A stretch of DNA of 64,000 nucleotides from an uncultured Oscillospiraceae bacterium (GTDB lineage Bacteria; Bacillota; Clostridia; Oscillospirales; Ruminococcaceae). Below the pieces are notes generated by a model, which searched no databases, had not been told where the DNA came from, and saw nothing but the letters and a program-made list of their open reading frames with translations. The stretch lies in NCBI GenBank assembly GCA_910577365.1, contig CAJTMU010000004.1, positions 16,199 to 80,198 on the forward strand, read 5' to 3'. Shown here one piece after another: positions 50,151-59,874 of this stretch (its first letter is position 1; every line of letters starts with the position of its first letter). Made by a program: the position numbers and the translations under genes.

Positions 50151-51383
50151 ATGGAAACGTTTGAATGTTTTAAAGACTTGGCAATAATTCTCATAGCAGC
50201 AAAGCTTCTCGGACTTTTGGCAAAAAAGCTTAAAGCGCCGCAGGTAGTGGGACAGATCGTCGCAGGGCTTCTTATAGGTCCAAGCGTTCTGGGAATAGTG
50301 GATCAGTCCGATTTTATCCTAACTATGGCGGAAATAGGTGTCGTGCTGCTGATGTTCTCCGCGGGACTTGAAACGAATATGCGCGACCTTGTAAAGACAG
50401 GTCCCGTAGCTCTTTCCATCGCGTGCGCTGGCGTTTTTGTTCCGCTGATTTTCGGATACCTTTTATATTCGCTGTTCTATGGATTCGCTCCGATTGGTTC
50501 GGAAAAATTTTTCAGCGGCGTTTTTGTCGGAACAATCATGACTGCCACCTCGGTCAGCATAACGGTTCAGGCGCTGCGCGAACTTGGACATCTCAAGGGC
50601 AGGGTGGGAACGATAATTCTCAGCTCAGCTATAATCGACGACGTGATAGGTATCATTGTACTTACATTCGTAATCGGATTTAAAGACACCGACGCCAAGC
50701 CGCTTGACGTAGTGATAAAAACCCTGCTGTTCATCGGCTTCAGCATTGTGGTGGGATTTTTGGTTTACCTGCTTTTCAAGGTGCTGGACAAACGCTTTTA
50801 CCATCAGCGCCGCATACCCATATTCGGGCTTGTGCTGTGCTTCGCGATGGCTTACTGCGCGGAAAAATTCTTCGGCATAGCTGATATCACAGGCGCTTAT
50901 GTGGCGGGAATAATCCTGTGTAACCTGCGCGACGCGGAATATATCGAGGGCAAGATGGACATCAGTTCCTACCTGCTTTTCGGACCCGTATTTTTTGCGA
51001 GTATCGGATTAAAGACCACCTTTGACGGGTTTACGCTCGACCTGCTGTGGTACTCGCTCGCGTTCGTAGCGGTGGCGCTGATAGCCAAGGTAATTGGCTG
51101 CGGGCTTGTGGCGCGGCTGTGGAAATTCAATAACAAGGATTCCCTTAAGGTAGGCGTGGGAATGATGACGCGCGGAGAGGTCGCGCTGATAGTAGCCCAA
51201 AAGGGGCTTGCCGTGGGAATGATATCATCACAGTACTTTACATCGGTTATCCTGCTGATAATCTGCTCCTCTATAGTTTCTCCCGTGCTGCTTAAGCTGC
51301 TCTACCGCGGCGAGGACAGAACCGACCTTGCGCCGCACGAGCCTCACCCCGATCTTGACGAAACTGAGGTTATGGAAGAATAA
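50151..51383 (+). CDS. CPA2-family cation:proton antiporter
   Basis: 410-aa membrane protein of the monovalent cation:proton antiporter-2 family (KefB/NapA-like). About 12 helices; the family segment QVVGQIVAGLLIGPSVLG lies near residues 30-50, ETNMRDL near 82, and the ion-binding DD pair in SSAIIDDVIGIIVL near 160. No TrkA-N domain, so a Na+/H+ or K+/H+ antiporter of the short type. Acts in pH and salt homeostasis. SD AAAGGTG; its own promoter and, probably, the terminator at 51562. Confidence 0.92.
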   Translation: METFECFKDLAIILIAAKLLGLLAKKLKAPQVVGQIVAGLLIGPSVLGIVDQSDFILTMAEIGVVLLMFSAGLETNMRDLVKTGPVALSIACAGVFVPLIFGYLLYSLFYGFAPIGSEKFFSGVFVGTIMTATSVSITVQALRELGHLKGRVGTIILSSAIIDDVIGIIVLTFVIGFKDTDAKPLDVVIKTLLFIGFSIVVGFLVYLLFKVLDKRFYHQRRIPIFGLVLCFAMAYCAEKFFGIADITGAYVAGIILCNLRDAEYIEGKMDISSYLLFGPVFFASIGLKTTFDGFTLDLLWYSLAFVAVALIAKVIGCGLVARLWKFNNKDSLKVGVGMMTRGEVALIVAQKGLAVGMISSQYFTSVILLIICSSIVSPVLLKLLYRGEDRTDLAPHEPHPDLDETEVMEE

Positions 51384-51561
51384 GAAGTGTTAAATATGAA
51401 ATATCGGGGTCCGTTCGGTGCTTTTATCCGAATATGAATAACCTGTCCAAATAGCTGCTTTGCGCTTGGATTTTGGTCCGTGTGTACGGGTTTTCACTCG
51501 GAAATATAATTGCTTTTTGACGCCGAAAATTTGTACCTGAAAATTCATTTTTATATACGGA

Positions 51562-51597
51562 AACGGACAGATCTCGTAAACCAAGTCTGTCCGTTTG
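51562..51597. terminator. terminator between antiporter and GNAT genes
   Basis: Arms ACGGACAGA / TCTGTCCGT around a 14-base interior, followed by TTGT. It lies between convergent genes; 51384-51561 has no supported gene. Confidence 0.55.
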
Positions 51598-51670
51598 TAA
51601 TCATATTCAAATTTTTATTTCGATGTTTTACATTTACACGAAATTGAATATGCCCCAAAAGTCAAAGTGC

Positions 51671-52423
51671 TTAATAAACTTTGAACCCCACAGTTCCATA
51701 TAACCTTGCCGCCGCGGCATTGACCGCACGAATTGTAATTATTGATGCCCCGTCGGCAAAAGCGTCATATACGGCTTTTTTGCATATGGCTTTTGCAAAT
51801 CCCTTGCGGCGCATTTCCGGAATAGTTCCGATCAGTTCAAGTGAAGCTGCGCCGTTATTATCCATGATTGCAGCTACGGAAACAGGAACGCCGCCGTGAT
51901 ACAAAATATAACATTTAACCCCCATTTTTTCGCACCAGACAAAATGATTAACGGGGTGTATATCGGGATACCCGCCCGAAAGAATATCATTTGTTATGCG
52001 TGCCCACAGCGCGAACTCTTCGGCGGAATGCACCTTAATGATTTTATGGCTGTCTTCACAATGTTCTTTCCTGTCTTCGGGAAGCATCGCCATATAAACT
52101 TCGTCTTCTTCACCGGGTTCGGTTCGCTCTTGCGAGGGTTCTTTTCCGGAAAACAAAAAGACGGTTTTGTCAGATGCAAGCAAACTGAGCCAGATGGGCA
52201 TATTCATTGATTTCATTTCGTCAATGACCGCCTTTTTCCGTTCCGCGGGAAGATCATCAATACGAACATTATAAACAAAAGATATGCCTTGCTCCCCCGC
52301 TTTTGGCTTTACATAGGAATAAAAATCCTTGTCAATCCTATCCATATGTACAGCTTCTCCGAACAAGCCGACATAATAGTTTGCCCCATCGTCAATATGC
52401 CGTATGATTTCTATGTCCGTCAT
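51671..52423 (-). CDS. GNAT family N-acetyltransferase (two-part)
   Basis: 250 aa. The C-terminal half holds the GNAT core: LELIGTIPEMRRKGFAKAICKKAVYDA (acetyl-CoA loop RRKGFA near 205), and AAARLYGTVGF at the end. The N-terminal half is a less conserved GNAT-like domain. The frame opens earlier, but the ATG at 52423 has SD AAGGAGGT. A minus-strand extended -10 TGGTATAAT lies about 50 bp upstream. Substrate unknown. Confidence 0.82.
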   Translation of the reverse strand: MTDIEIIRHIDDGANYYVGLFGEAVHMDRIDKDFYSYVKPKAGEQGISFVYNVRIDDLPAERKKAVIDEMKSMNMPIWLSLLASDKTVFLFSGKEPSQERTEPGEEDEVYMAMLPEDRKEHCEDSHKIIKVHSAEEFALWARITNDILSGGYPDIHPVNHFVWCEKMGVKCYILYHGGVPVSVAAIMDNNGAASLELIGTIPEMRRKGFAKAICKKAVYDAFADGASIITIRAVNAAAARLYGTVGFKVY

Positions 52424-52552
52424 ATTTACCTCCTTATCTTTCCTAAGCACAAGCCGTAATTTATTGTTATATTATACCAGATGAGCTAAGAAAAATCATC
52501 GTAACACACAGACAAAAAATCACCTTAAAATTATTCCGCCAAGTTATTCAAA

Positions 52553-54037
52553 TTATTTTACCACAGCTCCCGTATAATAAAATTCGAGTATCTGTTTGTA
52601 GTCGTAGCCCCACTGTGAAGCAAGGTTATTCGCACCGTTCTGGCTCATTCCCACACCATGACCGTAGCCGTAGGTGGTAAATGTGAAAGTATCGCTCGCG
52701 GAATCATAGCTTACGTCAAACGCCGCAGAGCGCAGCTCATAATCCATGATATTCTCTCTGAAAGCGCGTCCCGAAAGCTTTACGGTCTTGCCGCTGCTGC
52801 CCGTATAGCTGTGATATCCACCGATATTCATCTGCTCGACATATTTTCCGTCGGAATAGCCGTCAATGGATATCCATGATGACGGGTCGCCCGAAAGCGA
52901 AATGCCCGTTACATTCTGTATGCGGTTCTTCATCTCCTAAGATGAATAGGTAACGGTGCGCCCATAGTTGGGGTCAAATTTAGCGTCCAGCTCACAGAAT
53001 ACGCTGGTGAGATACGGATAGGCATTGCCCCATACGTTCTCACTGGAAGCGGTATAACCAGCGGAGGACGCGGAATAGACCGCTTGGATATAATCTCCGT
53101 CATAATATATCGCCTGCCCTATTACCGATTCTGTAAGCACGCGCACAGAGTCGTTCACAGTTTCGCTCAACAGCACGCTGGGATAAGTCCCGTATTCGTT
53201 GCAATATTTTATGTAAGTATACGCCGCCACCGCCTGAGCCTTTATCGCCTCAGGCGCGAACGTATAGCCCATCTCATTCTGCGTGACTCTCGATACGATA
53301 TCCACCGCCGAGCCTGATACCGTCATACCCCTGTTAGTAACGTAAAGTATTTCCTTAGCCGCGTCGGCGTTAGGAATTATCTCGGTCGGTTCGGTAAAGT
53401 CGGGTAGATCGTCACCGCTGTCAACCGGTATAGGCTTGTCATCATCTACGGGTATCCCGCCCGTGGGGAACGTTGACGGTGTGGACGCGGAGGTGGCAGG
53501 GGTAGCCGGAGTTGTTTCGGGAGTTGTCGCGGGTGTAGTCTGCGGAGTTGTGACAGTAGTGGCTGCAGATGATGCAGATGTTGCAGGAGTCGTTGCGGAA
53601 GTTGCCGGTGTGGTGGCAGGAGGTTCGTCCTCCGGTTCATATGTATCGACAATATGTATTTCATTTGGAGCCTCCTCCGATTCATCAGCGGGGGCTATCG
53701 CATCAAATGTATCTACCGGAGGCGTGCTTTCCTCAGGAGTATAGCTGCTCTGCACGGGACTTTCCGCAAGCCCCGGAGAGGCAAAATGCAGCTCCTTCAG
53801 ATGCATGGTTTCCGTCTGAGTGGTATTTGGGACGATAAAGTCCACCGTGCCCATGCCGTTAGGCGGAGCTTCTCCCGTACCTGCCGTCTCAGAGTCTTTC
53901 TCCGTATCGCCGGAACCCAAAACGGCATTGTCCACCGCGCTTTTTCCGTCAACAACACCCATTACTCCGCAGGTAAACACATATACGTTGCAGATACACA
54001 GCGCGATGATAATTTTAACAAGTGAAATATGCTTCAT
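52553..54037 (-). pseudogene. SpoIID/LytB-domain protein interrupted by TAG
   Basis: One frame, interrupted only by a TAG codon at 52937-52939. The upstream part (366 codons, start ATG 54037 with SD GGAG) has a N-terminal membrane anchor, a long Thr/Pro/Ala/Ser linker (about 135-200) and the first half of a SpoIID domain (VSRVTQNEMGYTFAPEAIKAQAVAAYTYIKYCN). The downstream part, in the same frame, holds the rest (EMKNRIQNVTGISL .. YGYGHGVGMSQNGANNLASQ). Both are well conserved, so the nonsense change is recent, suppressed or an error. The next ATG after the TAG has no properly spaced SD. SpoIID-type proteins are peptidoglycan lytic transglycosylases. Confidence 0.8.
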
Positions 54038-54054
54038 GTTAACTCCATTTGATA

Positions 54055-55155
54055 TTACGCGGGGTCTTCCCACAGACCGTTTTCGCGCAGATATTCTTCA
54101 AGACCCTTAACAAGTGAAACGTCCCATGTTCTTCCGTTCCATGTCATTCCATAAACATCGTAGTAAGCCTCAAAATACTTTATGCTGGTCTTGCGCGTGA
54201 TTTTGGAAGTATCCACCTCGGGAGCTTCGTTCTCCCTTACTTTTCTCGCCATGACAACTATGCGCGCATCGTCAAAGCCCATAGAACCGTCACAGGTGGA
54301 TAGTGTAAGTATTTCGTCACCATACTCGATATCCACACCCGTTTCATAGATGCTTCTGTCCATCGCTTCACAGATAAAATTGTAAAACTCCGACTGGCTG
54401 CCGAAATACACATGGCTCGTGTAGTCAAAAATATCGCCGTGTTCTTCAGCGGTATTCAGCTTCATAACCGCGAATATCTTATATTTGTTGTCCTTGTAAA
54501 GCGTGTTGAAATCCACTATCGGAGACATCTTTAGAAACTCGATATTGTTTATGTAGTTGGAAAGCGCAGAAAACTGGTACTTATACAGCATATTGTGCCC
54601 GTATAGAATGGTATTGTTGGGCATTTCATTAGGTCCTATGCGCCCCTCATAATCGGCAAATATAGTCCCGGCAAACTCGTAGTTTCCGTCAAAATCCCTG
54701 TGCAGATAATAATCGTTGTCCTCTGTCTGCATAACGGGGTAGTCAACATTTGTGCCGTTGATGCTGACCCAGCCGATAAAGTCGTTGTTAGCTGCATAGA
54801 GTGCCGCGTATTTTTCGTTTATCGAGCCTTCGGGCATCTGCTCTATCTGCTCATTGGTGGGTGTCTGGTTTTTCAGCTCCACCAGATAGGCGTTCGTTGC
54901 GGTTTTCTCACCGTCCTCGCCGACCGCGGCGTTATTTTCAAGCTCGTTGTACCGCAGGAAATTCATAGCGATAACCACCACCGCCACCACAAGTATGACA
55001 AGCGCGGCAAGGAAAATTATCTTTCTGAAAATCTCTGTGACCGAATCGCCCTTCCACGGCAGAAGCCCCGTCACAATGCTCATAAACAGGCTTTGTTTTT
55101 TCTTTTTGCGTTTTTTCTTTTTCTTGGGAGCTATTCCCATGTCCATCTCAGCCAT
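54055..55155 (-). CDS. class B sortase 1
   Basis: 366 aa. Cytosolic start with a Lys-rich run (KKKKKRKKKK near 10-20), one membrane anchor (about 40-62), then the sortase barrel with TILYGHN (catalytic His), the TLSTC motif (catalytic Cys near 312) and RIVVMARKVR (catalytic Arg). The ATG at 55155 has AAAGGA at good spacing; the longer frame to 55302 reads through the neighbouring gene. Class B sortases join cell-wall proteins or pilins to peptidoglycan. The stop lies 17 bp before the SpoIID start. Its substrate is not in the window. Confidence 0.88.
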   Translation of the reverse strand: MAEMDMGIAPKKKKKRKKKKQSLFMSIVTGLLPWKGDSVTEIFRKIIFLAALVILVVAVVVIAMNFLRYNELENNAAVGEDGEKTATNAYLVELKNQTPTNEQIEQMPEGSINEKYAALYAANNDFIGWVSINGTNVDYPVMQTEDNDYYLHRDFDGNYEFAGTIFADYEGRIGPNEMPNNTILYGHNMLYKYQFSALSNYINNIEFLKMSPIVDFNTLYKDNKYKIFAVMKLNTAEEHGDIFDYTSHVYFGSQSEFYNFICEAMDRSIYETGVDIEYGDEILTLSTCDGSMGFDDARIVVMARKVRENEAPEVDTSKITRKTSIKYFEAYYDVYGMTWNGRTWDVSLVKGLEEYLRENGLWEDPA

Positions 55156-55250
55156 GTCCAATCCTTTCTTGCCTAAAGCGACCGCGCAGAGCCTCGCCCC
55201 CGCGGAATATGTACCTCTCTTTGAGGAAATATGCCCCAAAGAGCAAACGA

Positions 55251-56306
55251 TCAATAAGAGTAGCCTTGTATAAGCTCCGCGGGCCATTTTCTTCCGCCCC
55301 ACTCGCCACCGTACAAGTCGTAATAATAATCAAAGTAGAGCGGGTCGGGGTTGGCATAGATGCTGTCAACATCTACCTCGGTGCTTTCGCCCTCGCGCAC
55401 TTCTCTTGCAAAGATGACCCAGCGTATCTGCCTGTCCGCGTCAAACTGCAGTGAGCAGGTGGACAGCGTGAGCAAATTGTCGCCGTATTTAAGATTCGCG
55501 TCGGGATTTATAAACGTGCTGCGGTCAAGGATTTTGGCGCAGTAATCGTCAAAATCAGCCTTGGTATCAAAATTGCGGTATCTGATATAATTGAAAACAG
55601 GAGCGCCCTCTTCCTTGCTCGTGTTTATAAGAGCGCCGCCGAATATCTTGTAAGTCGATTTTTTGTAAAGCGTGCTGAAAGTAATAGTAGGATAGCTTTT
55701 GATATAATCCAGCCCGTAGCCTGCAGGGTGATAGTTATTGAACCGCGTAAGCTGCGCGAAATATTCTCCCGACATCATATTGTGCCCATACAGCACAATA
55801 TTCGCAGGCTGGCTCTCCGCGGTTATCTTGTCGCGGTAATCGGCGAATATCGCGCCCGAAATGCTATCCTCGCCCTTGTAATTATGATCAAGGTAATAAT
55901 CATTGTCGTCAGCCTGCATTACAACATAATCAAGAAGCTTTTTATCACCGTTCTCAACGGTTATCCAGCCAACAACATCATCGTTTATCTCCAGCAGCGG
56001 CAGAAATTCCTCCAGCACCTCGGGATATTCCTTTTTAAGCTCCTCGCGCTTGGTGGTGTCTATCTCCACCGCCGTGCTGCCGCTAACCGCACCGTGATAA
56101 ATATCCGACAGCGAGTTGTTGTCCGACGTGTCGGAAACCTTGTTCCCCGCGGTAATTAGCAAAATCAACACCGAAACTATAAGCACTATACCCGCTATCA
56201 TAAAGATAATTTTACGCAGTATCTCAGTAAAATTATCACCCCTTTGCGGGAAAAGGTATCTTGCCATACGGACAAATATATTTTCTTTCTCTACAAAATT
56301 CGCCAT
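55251..56306 (-). CDS. class B sortase 2
   Basis: 351 aa: short cytosolic start, conserved segment YLFPQRGDNFTEILRKIIFMIAG leading into the membrane anchor, then the barrel with IVLYGHNMMSGEYF, LTLSTC near 280 and a downstream Arg in IRWVIFAREVREGE. The catalytic set is complete. Layout parallels sortases 1 and 3, so the three arose by duplication. Upstream spacing about 100 bp to sortase 3; same strand. Confidence 0.9.
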   Translation of the reverse strand: MANFVEKENIFVRMARYLFPQRGDNFTEILRKIIFMIAGIVLIVSVLILLITAGNKVSDTSDNNSLSDIYHGAVSGSTAVEIDTTKREELKKEYPEVLEEFLPLLEINDDVVGWITVENGDKKLLDYVVMQADDNDYYLDHNYKGEDSISGAIFADYRDKITAESQPANIVLYGHNMMSGEYFAQLTRFNNYHPAGYGLDYIKSYPTITFSTLYKKSTYKIFGGALINTSKEEGAPVFNYIRYRNFDTKADFDDYCAKILDRSTFINPDANLKYGDNLLTLSTCSLQFDADRQIRWVIFAREVREGESTEVDVDSIYANPDPLYFDYYYDLYGGEWGGRKWPAELIQGYSY

Positions 56307-56409
56307 ATTCTCCCCGTCCTTTCCGCAGCTTCCCCATGCCGCTTGGTCTTTTTATGATATCTGACCTTAAAATCTTATATTCATATATTTTTCGGTTTAT
56401 TCAAACCCG

Positions 56410-57603
56410 TCAGTAACTCAGCAGCTTTGATCTGTCCCATGTGCTGCCGTACCACTGAGTGCCTATAACATTATAATAGTAGTCAAACAATTTCGCGTAA
56501 TAGTTTCGTTCCGCCTTGGAAACGTCCACATACTCGCTCTCCCCCGGTCTCACCTTTCTCGCGAAAAGCACCCAGCGCGTGTCAACATTCTTTCCAAGCG
56601 GCCACAGGCAGGTTGACAGCGTTACCAGCTGGTCGCCATAATCAAGATCGACATCGGTAAAGAACCAGCTTCTGTCCATAATTTCCAGAATGTAATTATT
56701 AAAATCGTCCTTGTCACGGAATTTGGTCTTGGTGGTATAGTTAAACACCTCGCCATACTGCTCCTGCGTGTTCGCCAGCATTCCCGCAAATATCTTATAG
56801 GTCTGGCTTCCTCCGTCGGGGGTGGCTATCATAAGCGTTGGATGCACCTTATAAAAAGCGCACGGCTCTTTGCTGGTATCCTTGGGGACATAATGCCCAA
56901 GATAGCCGAAGAACTCGCCGCTTATCATATTATGCCCGTAAAGTATGATATTTTCGTCCGTTCCGTCCCATTTGTTCCTGCGTGAGGAGAAGATCGTTCC
57001 CGAAATGGATTCATTACCGTAAAAATCATGATCAATGTAATATGAGTCATTATCCGTGCCGACAATAACGTTGTTCAGCGGCGTACCCGTTATCTTTATC
57101 CAAGCCTTGGTGTCCGAGTTCACCTCTTTAAGCGCGTTAAAATCTATGTTCAGCGGTGTATTTACAAGCGGAGTGACATCTATTTCCTGTGTTTCGTCCA
57201 AAACCTCTACCGACATTCCGAAAGTACTGAATGGCTGATAGCTCATATCAATATCCATCGTGGCGGGAGGCGAACCAGCTATGTTCGCTATCTCGTGGTT
57301 GAGATTTTCCCCCTCACGCATACCCACAAGCTGGTTAATAAGGAAAATAAGGGTACCCGCAAAAATGGCTATCGCGAATATAAGTATTATCTTGCGCGTT
57401 TTTTCCATCGCACTGTCGCCCTTCTGTGGGAACGCCGCTTCCGCGAAGCGAGCAAACACGTTTTTGGGACGCCCCTTTATCTTATCCTCCTTTTTGCCCT
57501 TTGGTTTTGGAGGGGAATAGAAATCCAGCTTATCAAGAGCGATATCTCTTGACGAAGCGGTTTTTTTCTTTTTCTTTGGTTTTTCAGGTTCCATGTAAGG
57601 CAT
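56410..57603 (-). CDS. class B sortase 3
   Basis: 397 aa. Lys-rich cytosolic start (EPEKPKKKKKTASS), the shared segment FPQKGDSAMEKTRKIILI before the membrane anchor (about 72-92), an insert of about 50 residues, then the barrel with IILYGHNMISGEFFGYL, VTLSTC near 338 and RWVLFARKVRPGE. SD AAAGGGG ten bases upstream of the ATG. First of the three tandem sortases in transcription order. The catalytic set is complete. Confidence 0.9.
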   Translation of the reverse strand: MPYMEPEKPKKKKKTASSRDIALDKLDFYSPPKPKGKKEDKIKGRPKNVFARFAEAAFPQKGDSAMEKTRKIILIFAIAIFAGTLIFLINQLVGMREGENLNHEIANIAGSPPATMDIDMSYQPFSTFGMSVEVLDETQEIDVTPLVNTPLNIDFNALKEVNSDTKAWIKITGTPLNNVIVGTDNDSYYIDHDFYGNESISGTIFSSRRNKWDGTDENIILYGHNMISGEFFGYLGHYVPKDTSKEPCAFYKVHPTLMIATPDGGSQTYKIFAGMLANTQEQYGEVFNYTTKTKFRDKDDFNNYILEIMDRSWFFTDVDLDYGDQLVTLSTCLWPLGKNVDTRWVLFARKVRPGESEYVDVSKAERNYYAKLFDYYYNVIGTQWYGSTWDRSKLLSY

Positions 57604-57800
57604 TGTATGTTTTCCCCTTTCGTTATATCTGTTTGCTTTATATTGGCATAAAGTATATTTTTGATTTTTACAAAATACTCACGTCCGTAATCCGTGCCGA
57701 TGTTAAGAAACGAACCGCATTTATTCCTACGGAAAACCCTGCATTTTTTGATACTTGATTAGTCATTTCCGTTGGAACGGTTTAATTTTCCATAGGCTGC

Positions 57801-58337
57801 TCAATGTCTGAAACGCTCCACTATCTCTTTCCTAAGTATTTCAAGAGCCTTTTCAGCGGAAGCGGCGCGGATAAAATCCCGCGCGGAATACCCCGCGCCC
57901 TGCTGCGGCTCGAATACATGCCTTGCAGCAAAAGACTTGCCGCTGTCGGCGAAACCGATATAGACCGTTCCAACGGGGTCACATTTGGTCGCACCCGAGG
58001 GTCCCGCGATACCCGAGGTGGATATACCATAATCTGCCCCTGCAAGACGCATAACACCGCGCGCCATTTCTTCCGCACAGCGCACACTGTATTCGGTGCA
58101 GTCCCTCAGCGTGTCCTCCGACACTTTCAGAAGCTCCTGCTTTATGCGGTTTGAATAGGCGCATACACCCAGTTCTATGACAGCCGAGCTGCCAGAAACC
58201 GAAGTGAGCGCAGCGGATATCATTCCGCCCGTACAGCTTTCCGCTGCCGATATCTTCAAGCCGCTTTCGGCACAGATACCAATTATTTCCTCCGCCAGCG
58301 CGGAGATATTTTTTAATACCATCTCATACTCATTCAT
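57801..58337 (-). CDS. CinA C-terminal domain protein (nicotinamide-nucleotide amidase)
   Basis: 178 aa covering only the C-terminal CinA (PncC-like) domain, which deamidates NMN to NaMN in NAD recycling. Conserved: SAAESCTGGMISAALTSVSGSS (near 30-50), the Tyr-containing GVCAYSNRIKQELL, and GISTSGIAGPSGATKCDPVGTVYIG (near 110-134). The in-frame TTG at 58346 overlaps the thiI stop and could be used by coupling; the ATG at 58337 is preferred. It follows thiI on the same strand. NadA at 15.3 kb serves the same pathway. Confidence 0.9.
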   Translation of the reverse strand: MNEYEMVLKNISALAEEIIGICAESGLKISAAESCTGGMISAALTSVSGSSAVIELGVCAYSNRIKQELLKVSEDTLRDCTEYSVRCAEEMARGVMRLAGADYGISTSGIAGPSGATKCDPVGTVYIGFADSGKSFAARHVFEPQQGAGYSARDFIRAASAEKALEILRKEIVERFRH

Positions 58338-58342
58338 ATCTA

Positions 58343-59536
58343 TCAATCCAGCAAGACTGTTTCCTCTCCGTATCTGAATCGCTTCACCTCGGTCTTTTCC
58401 ACAGCATCCTCCACAAGGGCGGAGAAGTCGAAACTCTGCTCCGCCGTGAGAATATCCTCATAACGCGGCTTTGTGCGAGGGTGCTTGGGCGAGAACACCG
58501 TACAGCAGTCCTCATATGGCATTATTGACGTTTCGTAAGTTCCTATTTTGCGGGATATCTCGGTTATCTCTATCTTGTCCATTCCGATAACGGGACGGAA
58601 AACCGGATACTCCGCCGCTGCATTTGTGCAGTACAGCGCGGAAAGAGTCTGACTCGCCACCTGCGCCACGCTTTCTCCAGTAATTATCGCCCCGTAGCCG
58701 TCCCTTTCACATATTTTATTGGCTATCTTTACCATTAGCCGCCGCATAAGCACGGTGAAATATTCCTCGGGGCAATTGTCGCGCAGCTTCTCCTGTATCT
58801 CAGTAAACGGAACACAATAAAAAATGATATCGCCGCAATAGTTCGTCAGCTCCTCACAGAGCTTCTCGACCTTAATTCTCGCCCTTTCGGAGGTATAGGG
58901 CGGACTTACATAATGTATGCAGTCCACTACCAGACCGCGCTTTGCCATCATGTACCCCGCAACGGGGCTGTCTATACCACCCGACAGCATAAGCAGCGCC
59001 TTTCCGCTGCTTCCCACGGGCATTCCGCCTGCACCCGTCAAGCGCTCGGCAGAAAGATACGCTCCATTGTCACGGATTTCCAGCCGCACAGTTACATCGG
59101 GATTATGCACATCTACCTTAAGATGCGAAAAAGCTTCGGAAACCACGTCACCGAGCTGCTGCTGTATCTGTGGAGAGGTCAGCGGAAAGCTCTTGTCCGC
59201 GCGCTTTGCCTCTACCTTAAAGCTCCCCACTCTATCAAGCGTATCAAAAAGATATTCCTTCGCCCCTGCCGCCACCGCGGAAAAATCTTTCGGGAACACA
59301 GCACAGCGCTGTATCGCGCCAATGCCGAAGATATACCCCAGTTTCTTCACAACAAGCCCTATATCAATATCCTCCAAAGGGGTAATGTAAATAGTGGACT
59401 GCTTCCGGTAATAGTCGAAGCGCCCAAGCTTTTTCAGGCGGTTTTTTATATTCTTCTGGAGCATATTCTCAAAGACATTTCTGTTGTCGCCCTTGAGAGC
59501 AATCTCTCCATATTTTACCATTACTATTTCTTTCAT
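58343..59536 (-). CDS. thiI: tRNA 4-thiouridine synthase ThiI
   Basis: 397 aa. A N-terminal ferredoxin-like/THUMP region (1-165) binds tRNA; the PP-loop SGGIDSPVAGYMMAKRG lies near 180-196 and supplies AMP-activation of U8. The short form lacks the C-terminal rhodanese domain seen in Escherichia coli, as usual in Firmicutes, where a partner cysteine desulfurase gives the sulfur directly. Such a gene lies 339 bp upstream on the same strand, with the family B tandem repeat between them. Confidence 0.95.
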   Translation of the reverse strand: MKEIVMVKYGEIALKGDNRNVFENMLQKNIKNRLKKLGRFDYYRKQSTIYITPLEDIDIGLVVKKLGYIFGIGAIQRCAVFPKDFSAVAAGAKEYLFDTLDRVGSFKVEAKRADKSFPLTSPQIQQQLGDVVSEAFSHLKVDVHNPDVTVRLEIRDNGAYLSAERLTGAGGMPVGSSGKALLMLSGGIDSPVAGYMMAKRGLVVDCIHYVSPPYTSERARIKVEKLCEELTNYCGDIIFYCVPFTEIQEKLRDNCPEEYFTVLMRRLMVKIANKICERDGYGAIITGESVAQVASQTLSALYCTNAAAEYPVFRPVIGMDKIEITEISRKIGTYETSIMPYEDCCTVFSPKHPRTKPRYEDILTAEQSFDFSALVEDAVEKTEVKRFRYGEETVLLD

Positions 59537-59552
59537 TTGTCACAGTTCCTTA

Positions 59553-59868
59553 TTTAAATTTTGAATTTTCCGCACCACTGCGTTTTCGGCTTTGCCGAAA
59601 ACCGCGCTACCCTCGCCGTGAAAGCTCCGCGTTCGCTCCGCTTACTCGGCGGCTTGCGGAAAATTCCATATTTTAATTTTGAATTTTCCGCACCGCTGCG
59701 TTTTCGGCTTCGCCGAAAACTGCGCTATCCTCGCCATGAAAACTCCGCGTTCACTCCGCTTACTCGGCGGCTTGCGGAAAATTCCATATTTTAATTTTGA
59801 ATTTTCCGCACCGCTGCGTTTTCGGCTTTGCCGAAAACTGCGCTATCCTCGCCGTGAAAGCTCCGCGT
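59553..59868. repeat. 118-bp tandem repeat of family B units
   Basis: The left arm GAATTTTCCGCAC begins at 59563, 59681 and 59799, an exact 118-bp period, with two full units and a third cut at about 59868. Each unit has outer arms GAATTTTCCGC / GCGGAAAATTC, the inner hairpin GCGTTTTCGGC / GCCGAAAAC, and a second inner segment CGCCGTGAAAGCTCCGCG. Units differ at few positions. The open frames in it are artefacts of the repeat. It lies between the cysteine desulfurase and thiI genes, where it could form RNA hairpins in a shared transcript. Confidence 0.9.
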
Positions 59869-59874
59869 CATTTG

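Noticed and set aside
53436..53744. Val/Ala/Gly-rich plus-strand frame
   Set aside because: Antisense reading of the Thr/Pro/Ala linker of the SpoIID-type gene.
52553..54037. TAG recoded as a sense codon
   Set aside because: Other genes in the window (Rrf2 regulator, GNAT at 11466) end with TAG, so it is a normal stop here.
59553..59868. CRISPR array
   Set aside because: Direct tandem units of 118 bp without spacers and no cas genes in the window.
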